This document shows, piece after piece, positions 16,258-23,449 of a stretch of 32,187 nt of DNA. The notes below the pieces were generated by a model that worked only from the letters and a program-made list of their open reading frames with translations, searched no databases and had not been told where the DNA came from. Each line of letters starts with the position of its first letter. Position 1 is the stretch's first letter. This DNA is from JBBDMU01 sp040905685 (GTDB taxonomy: Bacteria; Bacteroidota; Rhodothermia; Balneolales; Natronogracilivirgulaceae), in the NCBI GenBank assembly GCA_040905685.1, contig JBBDRB010000061.1, forward strand, positions 1-32,187, written 5' to 3'. Both the position numbers and the translations under genes were made by a program.

Positions 16258-16794
16258 TTAATCTTTAGCGTCACTGTATATTGAGTTTTGATATTCCCTT
16301 TTCAGGGCGACGGTGCCCGTCCGGGCAACCTCCAGCAGGCCAAAGGGCCTTATCATGCTGATGGTAGCGTCAATCTTGTCTTTGCGCCCCGTGACTTCCA
16401 GGGTAAGGCTTTCCGGAGTGATGTCTATAACATTGGCCCGGAATACGTTGGCTACCTGAATGATCTCGGATTGGTTTTTTGGATTGGAAGAGACCTTGAT
16501 AAGGGAAAGTTCCCTTTCCACATGAGGCACATAGGTAAGGTCGCTTACGCTGATCACATCGATGAGCTTGTCTAGCTGGAGGATGATCTGGTCGATAATC
16601 TTCCGGTCACCGTGGGTGGTAATGGTGACCCGGGCATATTCCGGTTTTTCAGCATCCCCGAAACTGATGCTGTCGATGTTGAACCCGCGACCGCTGAACA
16701 AGCCGACGATTCGGGACAATGCATTGAACCCATGGGCAACCTTCAGGGATACGGTATAGGTTTTTTCTTCAGATTCAATTTTGGTGAGGGACAT
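16258..16794 (-). CDS. ilvH: Acetolactate synthase small (regulatory) subunit
   Basis: This 178-residue subunit has an N-terminal ACT domain (about 12-90: TVSLKVAHGFNALSRIVGLF, then RGFNIDSISFG) and the C-terminal ALS_ss_C region from about 95. It activates IlvB and in other bacteria confers valine inhibition. Against E. coli IlvH as I recall it, the valine-site Asn11 and Gly14 correspond here to His21 and Asn24, while Asn29 is kept as Asn39. Valine sensitivity may thus differ. It starts 12 bases after ilvB and precedes ilvC by 62 bases. Confidence 0.93.
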   Translation of the reverse strand: MSLTKIESEEKTYTVSLKVAHGFNALSRIVGLFSGRGFNIDSISFGDAEKPEYARVTITTHGDRKIIDQIILQLDKLIDVISVSDLTYVPHVERELSLIKVSSNPKNQSEIIQVANVFRANVIDITPESLTLEVTGRKDKIDATISMIRPFGLLEVARTGTVALKREYQNSIYSDAKD

Positions 16795-16806
16795 GCGGGT
16801 TTCGGT

Positions 16807-18579
16807 TTACGGGTTGGGGGTTGCGGGTTTTATAACCGGTTCTTCGGTATCGACCATTTCATCGACTGCGGCTCCCGGAGGGACCATAGGGTAAACATTT
16901 TCTTCAGGAGTTACCACTACGTCGACCAATACCGGTCCGTCATGGACCGCCATGGCCTTTTTAAGGACCTCATCGAGTTCACCCGGGGTCGTGGCTCTCA
17001 GGCCCACGGCACCGTAACTCTCCGCCATTTTCACGAAATCGGGATTGCTGTCCCTGAGGAAAGAATGCGAATAGCGTTTACCGTAGAACAGCTCCTGCCA
17101 TTGCCTGACCATGCCGAGATAACCGTTGTTCATGATAAAGATCTTGACCGGGATGTTGTACTGAACGGCGGTAGCCAGTTCAATAGAAGTCATTTGAAAA
17201 CCTCCGTCACCGGTAATGCAGACCGAGGTCCTGTCGGGCCTGGCAATGGCCGCCCCGATACAGGCCGGCAAGCCGAAACCCATGGTTCCGAGTCCGCTGG
17301 ACGAAATCCAGGATTTGGGTTTATTGAAGGTGTAATACTGGGCGGCCCACATCTGGTGCTGGCCGACGTCGACGGTAACAATGGCGTCACCGTTCGTGGC
17401 TTCCGATATTTTCTGCACCATGTACTGGGGGGCGATCTCATTGTCGCGCTGCCGGTAACGCAGCGGATGGGTATCTCTCCACCCCTGTATGGTTTTCATC
17501 CAGCCGGTAGTGTCCAGGGAATGGACCAATTCGGTGATGCGGGGCAGCACATGTTTAACGTGACCTACTATGGGCACTTCCACGTTCACATTTTTTCCGA
17601 TACAGGAAGCGTCCACATCGATGTGTATTTTTTTGGACTGCTTTGAAAAATCCTTGACGCGGCCGGTCACACGGTCATCAAAGCGGGCACCGACGGCGAT
17701 GAGCACATCGCATTCCTGGATGGCCATATTGGCGCACCAGGTGCCGTGCATGCCCAGCATGCCCAGCGAAAGGGGGTCGCTTTCCGGAAAGGCTCCCAGT
17801 CCCATAAGGGTGGTGGTCACCGGGGTGTTGGTTTTCCGGGCCAGTTCGATGACCTCTTTATGGGCATCGCCCATGATGGCCCCGCCGCCTACATACAGCA
17901 GTGGTTTTTTTGCACTGTTGAGAAGATCCGCGGCCCGTTCGATCTGGTTCGTGTTACCCTTGACCGTTGGCTGATATCCCTGAATTTGTACCTTGCCGGT
18001 CCGCTTGTACAAGCCTTTCGTGAAGAGCATATCTTTAGGCAAATCCACGAGCACCGGACCCGGCCGGCCGGAAGCCGCTACTTCGAAGGCTTCCCGGATG
18101 ACTTCGCCCAGCTTGTTTACGTCTTTGACCAGATAACTGTGTTTGGTGATAGGCCGGGTAATGCCTATGATATCGGCCTCCTGAAAAGCATCGTTTCCAA
18201 TCATGGTAGACGGCACCTGTCCGGTAAAAATCACCATGGGAATGGAATCCATCATGGCATTCGTTATGCCCGTCACGGTGTTGGTAGCTCCGGGACCCGA
18301 GGTTACCAGCACAACGCCGGGTTTGCCCGTTGCCCGGGCGTATCCGTCGGCCGCATGGGTTCCGCCTTGTTCGTGACGGATCATGATATGACGCAATTCG
18401 GGTGTCTTGAACAGGATATCGTAAATCCCGAGCACCACTCCACCCGGATAGCCGAATACCGTATCCACGCCCTGGTCTAATATTCCCTGAATCAGGATCT
18501 CGCCGCCCATGAGTTCGACCGGGCTCTGGCCCGGATCGTTTAAATCAATTTTATTCCGGGTATTGATTGCTGTGCTCAT
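16807..18579 (-). CDS. ilvB: Acetolactate synthase large (catalytic) subunit
   Basis: This 590-residue ThDP enzyme condenses pyruvate with pyruvate or 2-oxobutyrate, giving acetolactate or acetohydroxybutyrate. GYPGG (43-47) and the catalytic Glu70 in RHEQGGTHAADGYARATGK mark the N-terminal domain. VGARFDDRVTG (296-306) belongs to the FAD region. GDGGFQMTSIELAT (457-470) to the NN pair at 484-485 is the ThDP/Mg motif, followed by GYLGMVRQWQELFY. About 20 extra N-terminal residues and an acidic/proline-rich C-terminal tail are additions. It is first in ilvB-ilvH-ilvC-cimA-leuA-leuC-leuD, preceded by a leader peptide and alternative RNA stems. There is no Shine-Dalgarno before its ATG. Confidence 0.96.
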   Translation of the reverse strand: MSTAINTRNKIDLNDPGQSPVELMGGEILIQGILDQGVDTVFGYPGGVVLGIYDILFKTPELRHIMIRHEQGGTHAADGYARATGKPGVVLVTSGPGATNTVTGITNAMMDSIPMVIFTGQVPSTMIGNDAFQEADIIGITRPITKHSYLVKDVNKLGEVIREAFEVAASGRPGPVLVDLPKDMLFTKGLYKRTGKVQIQGYQPTVKGNTNQIERAADLLNSAKKPLLYVGGGAIMGDAHKEVIELARKTNTPVTTTLMGLGAFPESDPLSLGMLGMHGTWCANMAIQECDVLIAVGARFDDRVTGRVKDFSKQSKKIHIDVDASCIGKNVNVEVPIVGHVKHVLPRITELVHSLDTTGWMKTIQGWRDTHPLRYRQRDNEIAPQYMVQKISEATNGDAIVTVDVGQHQMWAAQYYTFNKPKSWISSSGLGTMGFGLPACIGAAIARPDRTSVCITGDGGFQMTSIELATAVQYNIPVKIFIMNNGYLGMVRQWQELFYGKRYSHSFLRDSNPDFVKMAESYGAVGLRATTPGELDEVLKKAMAVHDGPVLVDVVVTPEENVYPMVPPGAAVDEMVDTEEPVIKPATPNP

Positions 18580-18603
18580 ATTGGATTAGAATTAAGATAT
18601 TTG

Positions 18604-18746
18604 AATGGTTTGGCTTGGTTGGGGGGTTTCATAGTTCTTCCCGGAGGTCAACCATTTCGTCTATTCTTGTAATTTTCTAATCTTTAAAGAAGGATAGGCT
18701 TAGGATTGACCTCTGTTTTTAGCTTAGTAGCTCAGAGTTGATTCCT
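18604..18746 (-). promoter_or_regulatory. Candidate transcription/translation attenuator of the ilv-leu operon
   Basis: Read on the minus strand, four segments can pair in exclusive ways. Segment 1, AGGAATCAACTCTG (18746-18733), lies in the last leader codons and pairs with segment 2, CAGAGGTCAATCCT (18715-18702), at 11 of 14 positions; AGCT-ACTA-AGCT forms a small hairpin between them. Segment 2 core GAGGTCAA (18713-18706) pairs perfectly with segment 3, TTGACCTC (18651-18644). Segment 3 side AATGGTT (18656-18650) pairs perfectly with segment 4, AACCATT (18610-18604). A ribosome stalled on the leader's Ile/Leu codons would mask 1 and favour 2:3 over 3:4. No U-run follows segment 4, which ends 24 bases before the ilvB ATG, so the output could be termination or blocked translation. 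Confidence 0.5.
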
Positions 18747-18841
18747 AGAATAATTAGGATAGACAGCAGTAGTTGAATGCCGGAAATCGAAATAAAACCA
18801 GGGGGTGAAAAGATAGGGTCTGTCACACGTACTTCGGTCAT
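18719..18841 (-). CDS. Leader peptide of the branched-chain amino acid operon
   Basis: This 40-codon reading frame runs from ATG at 18841 to TAA at 18719, 139 bases ahead of ilvB on the same strand. It has 8 Ile, 7 Leu and 2 Val among 40 residues, with a core of GIQLLLSILIILGI. Five of the seven Leu codons are CTA; in the nearby hslV gene I count 2 CTA among 21. An Ile/Leu run with an infrequent codon, a stop placed at the base of alternative stems and an ilv/leu operon next in line are the marks of an attenuation leader peptide. There is no clear Shine-Dalgarno. An in-frame upstream TTG could lengthen it, but the core stays the same. A membrane micropeptide is the less likely alternative. 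Confidence 0.72.
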   Translation of the reverse strand: MTEVRVTDPIFSPPGFISISGIQLLLSILIILGINSELLS

Positions 18842-18926
18842 CAGGGTAAAAGCCGCAGAGGTTTTGCTATTGCTATGTGTGTCAGATTGTATCAAAGTGT
18901 TGTGTTTTTGTCATTATCCTACACAC

Positions 18927-18954
18927 AATCTATCAAATTTATTTAAGATGTCAA
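18927..18954 (-). promoter_or_regulatory. Candidate promoter of the ilv-leu operon
   Basis: On the minus strand a perfect TTGACA (18954-18949) is followed after 16 bases by TAGATT (18932-18927). Within the spacer, TAAATTTG (18941-18934) also fits the Bacteroidota -7 pattern TAnnTTTG. Either reading starts transcription near 18920-18928, giving a leader RNA of roughly 340 bases before ilvB, long enough to contain the leader peptide and stems. Confidence 0.5.
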
Positions 18955-19192
18955 GAATTATTTATCCAAAATAGTTTTCCTTTAGTTAAATAAATAAACA
19001 TCTGTACCTAACCTATTTACAGCAAAGAAGGTCGGTATTAATTTATATTAGTTTATTATAGGAAGCAGACTAATAATAGTTATAGGTGAAAGCGCTTTTA
19101 CTATAAAGAAAAAAAGTTAGGCCCGATCAAAGCTTTTTTACAAATGAAGGCCGGTGTACACAGCCGCAGGCAAAAACCAAATAAGAGATTGA
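18955..19192. other. Intergenic DNA between the ilv promoter and the sigma factor gene
   Basis: This AT-rich stretch has no coding frame I would defend. It contains a weak dyad, TATTAGT (19046-19052) with ACTAATA (19069-19075), and a sharper palindrome, TGAAAGCGCTTTTA, at 19087-19100 that resembles LacI-family operators. I see no convincing terminator for the sigma factor gene ending at 19193. Confidence 0.5.
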
Positions 19193-19762
19193 TTAGAACA
19201 ATTCCCTGTGCAATTCCCGATACAACCAGGACCGGGCCATGTTCCAGTTTCGTTTCACGGTGGATGGGGAGACCTGCATCAGGAGCGATGTTTCTTCAAT
19301 ATTGTATCCGAAGAAAAATCGGTACTCCACAATTTCGCTGTAGGTCTTGTTGATCTTTCTCAACCGGTGCAGGGCCTCATCAAGCGCAATAATTTCGTCG
19401 GTTTGTTCTTCCGGACATAACATCATCTCATCGATGGGCAGGGTTTTATGACCGTTTCCCCGCTTGAAGGCATTTTGCTTCCTTGCATGATCCACCAGAA
19501 TGCACCGCATGGTTTTCGATGCCACGGAAAAGAAATGAACCTTGTTATCCCATTTTTTATCGAAGTCATTGATGATTTTCAGATAGGCCTCGTGCACCAG
19601 GGCCGTAGCATTAAGAGCCGTATCATCATTCCAGGCATGCACGTTAATTTCAGCCATCCGGTACAGGTCATGGTATATCAACGGCAGCAGTTTTTGCTGC
19701 GCTCCCTTCCGGTCTCCGGTGGTTTCGTTAAGCAGTTGGGTTATAATACGATCAATATTCAT
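19193..19762 (-). CDS. ECF-type RNA polymerase sigma factor
   Basis: This 189-residue protein has sigma region 2 at about 20-95, with TALVHEAYLKI (53-63) and MRCILVDHARKQNAFKRG (85-102), and a region 4 helix-turn-helix at about 130-185 (GYNIEETSLLMQVSPSTVKRNW). The ALVHEAY and VDHARK blocks are typical of the ECF subfamily often called sigma-70 X6. Members are commonly found beside a Ser/Thr kinase or anti-sigma protein, but none is present here. It is divergent from a lipoprotein gene across about 200 bases, so that gene and the following cytochrome are plausible, unproven targets. Confidence 0.9.
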   Translation of the reverse strand: MNIDRIITQLLNETTGDRKGAQQKLLPLIYHDLYRMAEINVHAWNDDTALNATALVHEAYLKIINDFDKKWDNKVHFFSVASKTMRCILVDHARKQNAFKRGNGHKTLPIDEMMLCPEEQTDEIIALDEALHRLRKINKTYSEIVEYRFFFGYNIEETSLLMQVSPSTVKRNWNMARSWLYRELHRELF

Positions 19763-19960
19763 TATTTTTAATTACACAACAGGAATGCCCATGATATGGT
19801 TAAAGACGCTGGCCTCTTGAGAGCAGGGTATTTCTCAGTGGAATAAACTAATTTCGCGGGGGTTGAACCATCTCCGTAATATTTATCGTGATAGATAAGA
19901 AGGGTTTATCTAAAATTCAACTTAAATCCGTAAACCAAACCGAATAAAAACAGGAAGAGC

Positions 19961-20749
19961 ATGAAAACACGACTATACATGAAACTTGGCATTCTCCTCA
20001 TTGCCGTACCGGCTTTAATTATAGCCTGCGGGGATGATCCTGCAAGCGGCGGGCTCGATCCCGACGACATACCGCAGCCACCCGATTTCGGGGATCTGGA
20101 AATGGATCTCTCGGTTTTTCAGGAGGGGCCGGCACAATCCGCTACCGTACAAAGCGTAGAGAATTATACCTATGCCTCTAACATGGCCCTGGCTGTGCAG
20201 AATACGTTAACTGGCCTGGCCGCTTTGCCCAATGCTTATTTTCAGCAGGAGATGTGGGGAGAGCCCGACCTGTCAGGCAGTGACTATACCTGGGAATATG
20301 ATTATGGATTCGGAGGGGAAAGCATGGGCTTTACCGTAACGGCCAGCGAACAGCCGGGTGGCTTTTATGAATGGCAATTGCGTTTTTCCATGCAGTCGGG
20401 TGAAGAAAGCATCAATAACGCCCTGCTCATGGAGGCTTTGGTGTCCGCCGACGGACAGGAGGGTTCCTGGGAGATATTTGACCTTGAGGACCCGGACCGG
20501 TCGCTGGCCCGGTTAACCTATGAGAAGGAAGGGGATGTGCCGGTGAATATCTCCATCATCGAAAGTGAAGATCAGTCCTCGGAAATCACCTATGTGATGG
20601 ATGAACCTACCGGTACCATTACCTTTACCGATGGCAGCCAGATACATACCGAGATAACCTGGAATACCGATACAGGAACCGGCTCGGTCAGCTCCGGTGA
20701 CGGCACCATGTGCTGGGATGAAAATTTCGATGATACCGAATGTCCGTAA
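19961..20749 (+). CDS. Predicted lipoprotein of unknown function
   Basis: This 262-residue protein has a hydrophobic N-terminus and a lipobox ending ALIIAC, with Cys23 the lipidation site, followed by GDD, an acidic start to the mature protein. The mature part is acidic, beta-rich by eye, and has many Gly, Ser, Thr and aromatic residues (YTWEYDYGFGGESMGFTV). Two cysteines sit in the last 12 residues (Cys251 and Cys261). I do not recognise a family. AGGAAG lies just upstream of the ATG, one of the few recognisable Shine-Dalgarno sequences in the window. It lies 84 bases before the di-heme cytochrome gene on the same strand, so both may act in the cell envelope. Confidence 0.75.
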   Translation: MKTRLYMKLGILLIAVPALIIACGDDPASGGLDPDDIPQPPDFGDLEMDLSVFQEGPAQSATVQSVENYTYASNMALAVQNTLTGLAALPNAYFQQEMWGEPDLSGSDYTWEYDYGFGGESMGFTVTASEQPGGFYEWQLRFSMQSGEESINNALLMEALVSADGQEGSWEIFDLEDPDRSLARLTYEKEGDVPVNISIIESEDQSSEITYVMDEPTGTITFTDGSQIHTEITWNTDTGTGSVSSGDGTMCWDENFDDTECP

Positions 20750-20833
20750 CCGCATATATTAAATAATTATTATTTATAGATATGTTTTTTTTATCTACTT
20801 TGCAGGATTAAACTTCAGGCAATAGTAGAAAAT

Positions 20834-22840
20834 ATGAGCGAAGAATTCGAAAACGCCGGCAAGAGTGAACCTGCAAAGCGGCCCTGGCTGAGGCGGGTGG
20901 CCTGGCTTACTCCCATCATCCTGATCATCCTCGTGATCCTTTTTTTCTTTCTGGGGGACTGGCAATACGGCTATGTCCCGGCGATGGACAGGGTACTTAA
21001 TCCCGAAAGAGGCAATGCAGAACAGGCTTTTGATTATTGGGGGGTCGCCGTCACCCATGAAGAAGCCGACAGCCTCATGCAGACCGCCCGGGGACAGCGC
21101 ATGCTGACCGCCGACAACGGGGCCGTCCGCATTGATGAGGATATGCTTGACCTGGGCCGGCGGACTTTTTACCGGGAGACGTTCGGCAACGAGGCCTTCT
21201 TTACCGATATTCTGGGGGTCATGAACGGTCCGGTGGGTTTCTGGGATGTTACCAAGGCCCTGATCGCTTTGCGTGGCAAAGGAACCCAAAACCTGCAGGT
21301 GCGTGCCGCCCGGGATGCCGTCGTAGGCGGCCGGGTGATCCGACAGGGGGAGGTTATCAATACAGGCCTGGATGTCGGCAGGGGGGCATACGTTCCGCTT
21401 GGCATAAAAATCAGGATGAGAAGGGGAAAGCCCATGATGGGCATTTCGTGCGCGGCCTGTCACAGCGCTTACGATCCGGTGTCGGAAAAGATTATTGAAG
21501 GGGCTCCCAACACCAATCTAAATGCCGGACTGCTTTTGGCTATGGGAACGAACTCGGCTTCATTTTTTGCCAATACCGATATAGACGATACCGGCCGGTT
21601 TATCACCGAAAACAGCATTCAGGTTATGGGGTCAGACGGGGAACTGCATTATCTGCCCGATCCGGATTCCCTTGAGCAGGCTGTCGATTCAACCCTGGTG
21701 TTATGGCCGCCGGGGAGCTTTGACTCCTCCAATGAGACCCGTGCCACCCCCACCCGCAATCCGGATTCCTTTACCCTGGGCGACCATCCTTACGGGTGGA
21801 CCGGTTTTTCAATGGCCGGACCTTTCCAGGGTCTGTCGGTATTGAATAACAATGTCCACGGCCTGAATTCCGATAAGTTTGCCGATATCGAGGCGTTTCA
21901 CCGCCTGCATGATATAAACAGGGAAGTTTACGTCGGCACCCTTCTTCAGAATGCATCGAATGAACACTATCGTTTTATGCCTGGTGTGGAAGAAACGCCG
22001 ACCGAATTCTTTGCCCGGGTCAATCCAACCGGGGATTCGCCCATTATCAACCATGCCATTACCCTTCCCAGTTATCCCCAGGCATCCTTTGTTACGCCGA
22101 ACGGACTCTGGATCGGAACGCCGGGACACCGTGTCTGGGAGGAGGTAAATGCCCTGTCGGCCTTTCAGAACACGCTGGTGCCGCCCCCGCCTCATGAGGA
22201 CTATTCCACTTCCGGAATTATTCATGGAAGACAGGTTTTTCTGGATGCCGGCTGCCGCAGGTGTCATTCCGGTCCGGCTTTTACCAACAATCAGATTCTG
22301 CCGGTGGAGGAGGTGGGCACCGAGCCGGTCAGGGCCCGCGCTTTTGAGGATTACGAAGCGATACTGGTCCCGCCAACGGCCTATCCGTTCAATACGCAGA
22401 TACCCGTACCCGCCGGTTCCCGGATTATTGATATACCCATGGATCTGATCGACCAGGACCAGATCAACCTGGCCTGGGCCCTTGAAGGCACGGATGGCGG
22501 ATACAAGGTGAAAGGATTGCTCGGCCTGAACTGGACCCCGCCCTACCTTCATGACGGAGGGGTAGCCGTGGGTGCGGACCCTCAGGTTCAGCTCGGGCTG
22601 CCCGGGACCTTATTCCGGGGCATACCCGCCGACCCGGGCCAAAGCCTGCGTGCTTTGATCGACCGGAATTTGAGGGAGCGTGTGGTGGAAGCGAACCGGA
22701 GAATGCCCGGTCTGGCGCGCGTTAACGTGCAGGGCACCGGACACCGCTTCTGGGTGGATGAAGAGAACGGCTTTACCCGGGCCCAGCAGGACAACCTGAT
22801 CCACTATCTGCTTCACCTGGAAAGGGATGATGCAAATTAA
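20834..22840 (+). CDS. Membrane-anchored di-heme c-type cytochrome (CcpA/MauG/RoxA superfamily)
   Basis: This 668-residue protein has a short charged N-terminus, one membrane anchor (about 23-41) and a long periplasmic part. It has two haem c sites: CAACH (206-210) and CRRCH (474-478). The late segment GLLGLNWTPPYLHDGGVAVG (561-580) resembles the TAPYxHDG segment of bacterial di-heme cytochrome c peroxidases. The size, the wide spacing of the haem motifs and the LHDGGVAVG form are closer to RoxA-like proteins than to roughly 350-residue peroxidases. Substrate is unknown: peroxidase, oxygenase or electron carrier are all possible. It follows the lipoprotein gene and precedes a barrel protein gene, in an envelope cluster. 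Confidence 0.82.
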   Translation: MSEEFENAGKSEPAKRPWLRRVAWLTPIILIILVILFFFLGDWQYGYVPAMDRVLNPERGNAEQAFDYWGVAVTHEEADSLMQTARGQRMLTADNGAVRIDEDMLDLGRRTFYRETFGNEAFFTDILGVMNGPVGFWDVTKALIALRGKGTQNLQVRAARDAVVGGRVIRQGEVINTGLDVGRGAYVPLGIKIRMRRGKPMMGISCAACHSAYDPVSEKIIEGAPNTNLNAGLLLAMGTNSASFFANTDIDDTGRFITENSIQVMGSDGELHYLPDPDSLEQAVDSTLVLWPPGSFDSSNETRATPTRNPDSFTLGDHPYGWTGFSMAGPFQGLSVLNNNVHGLNSDKFADIEAFHRLHDINREVYVGTLLQNASNEHYRFMPGVEETPTEFFARVNPTGDSPIINHAITLPSYPQASFVTPNGLWIGTPGHRVWEEVNALSAFQNTLVPPPPHEDYSTSGIIHGRQVFLDAGCRRCHSGPAFTNNQILPVEEVGTEPVRARAFEDYEAILVPPTAYPFNTQIPVPAGSRIIDIPMDLIDQDQINLAWALEGTDGGYKVKGLLGLNWTPPYLHDGGVAVGADPQVQLGLPGTLFRGIPADPGQSLRALIDRNLRERVVEANRRMPGLARVNVQGTGHRFWVDEENGFTRAQQDNLIHYLLHLERDDAN

Positions 22841-22904
22841 AGGCCGGCCTTTTTGATCCCTTTTCAGGATAAAAGACGTGTATAGGTTGACACGACTTTT
22901 ATCC
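22816..22904 (+). repeat. Two tandem hairpins at the cytochrome-barrel gene junction
   Basis: The first hairpin pairs CCTGGAAAGGGAT (22816-22828, inside the cytochrome's last codons) with ATCCCTTTTCAGG (22856-22868): 12 Watson-Crick pairs plus one G-U. It encloses the palindrome AAAGGCCGGCCTTT (22839-22852). The second pairs GGATAAAAGaCGTGT (22867-22881) with ACACGaCTTTTATCC (22890-22904), 14 of 15 positions, across an 8-base loop. The two share bases 22867-22868. The inner palindrome is followed by TTTTT, so it could terminate transcription. The second hairpin ends 23 bases before the next ATG. Confidence 0.6.
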
Positions 22905-22927
22905 CATAACTCAAAAAGAATAAAACA

Positions 22928-23443
22928 ATGAAATTTATATATAAGCTCAATCTAAGCCTGGCTGCCTTATTTCTGGCCACCTGTCTGTTCAACGTCACGG
23001 AAACCATAGCGCAGATACAGGCCGGCGGCGGACTTGCCTACGGTACCAATGTGGAGAAGCTCGGCCTGCAGGTAAACGGATACTATACCATTCCGGCCAA
23101 TGAGCAGATACGGGCCGGCATAGAGTACACGTATTTTTTCCCTGAAAATTATGAAGGCGGAGGCAGCAGCCGGTACAGTGAGTTCAACGTCAACGGCAAC
23201 TATCTTTTTCTGGAAGAAGATGAAATTACAGCCTACGGACTGGCCGGACTGAATTATACGACTGTAAGCTGGAGCGGCAACCAGTTTTTCGGCGCTTCGG
23301 GTTCACGGACCGGCCTGAACCTTGGAGCCGGTGCCGAATATCAGGCCGGTTTCGGAGTGCTGTACGGAGAGCTGAAATTCGTGGTCAGTACTTTTGATCA
23401 GCTCGTACTGAGCCTGGGAACCCGTATCCCCTTCGATATTTAG
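22928..23443 (+). CDS. Small outer-membrane beta-barrel protein
   Basis: This 171-residue protein has a signal peptide with a hydrophobic stretch at 9-21 and likely cleavage after Ala28 (TETIAQ). The Cys at 19 is preceded by Thr, so a lipobox is unlikely. The mature part alternates polar and aromatic/glycine residues in amphipathic strands (IQAGGGLAYG, IRAGIEYTYFF, YSEFNVNGNYLFL, TAYGLAGLNYTTV, TGLNLGAGAEYQAGFG, LYGELKFVV, VLSLGTRIPFDI), about 8 in total, as in OmpW/OmpX-size barrels. No specific function can be assigned. A long hairpin lies just upstream. It converges on ilvD with 6 bases between stops. Confidence 0.75.
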   Translation: MKFIYKLNLSLAALFLATCLFNVTETIAQIQAGGGLAYGTNVEKLGLQVNGYYTIPANEQIRAGIEYTYFFPENYEGGGSSRYSEFNVNGNYLFLEEDEITAYGLAGLNYTTVSWSGNQFFGASGSRTGLNLGAGAEYQAGFGVLYGELKFVVSTFDQLVLSLGTRIPFDI

Positions 23444-23449
23444 GAGCGG

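Noticed and set aside
18882..18914. A 10-codon frame (MTKTQHFDTI) ahead of the ilv leader peptide
   Set aside because: Only one branched-chain residue and no link to the stems. It may be transcribed but I see no function.
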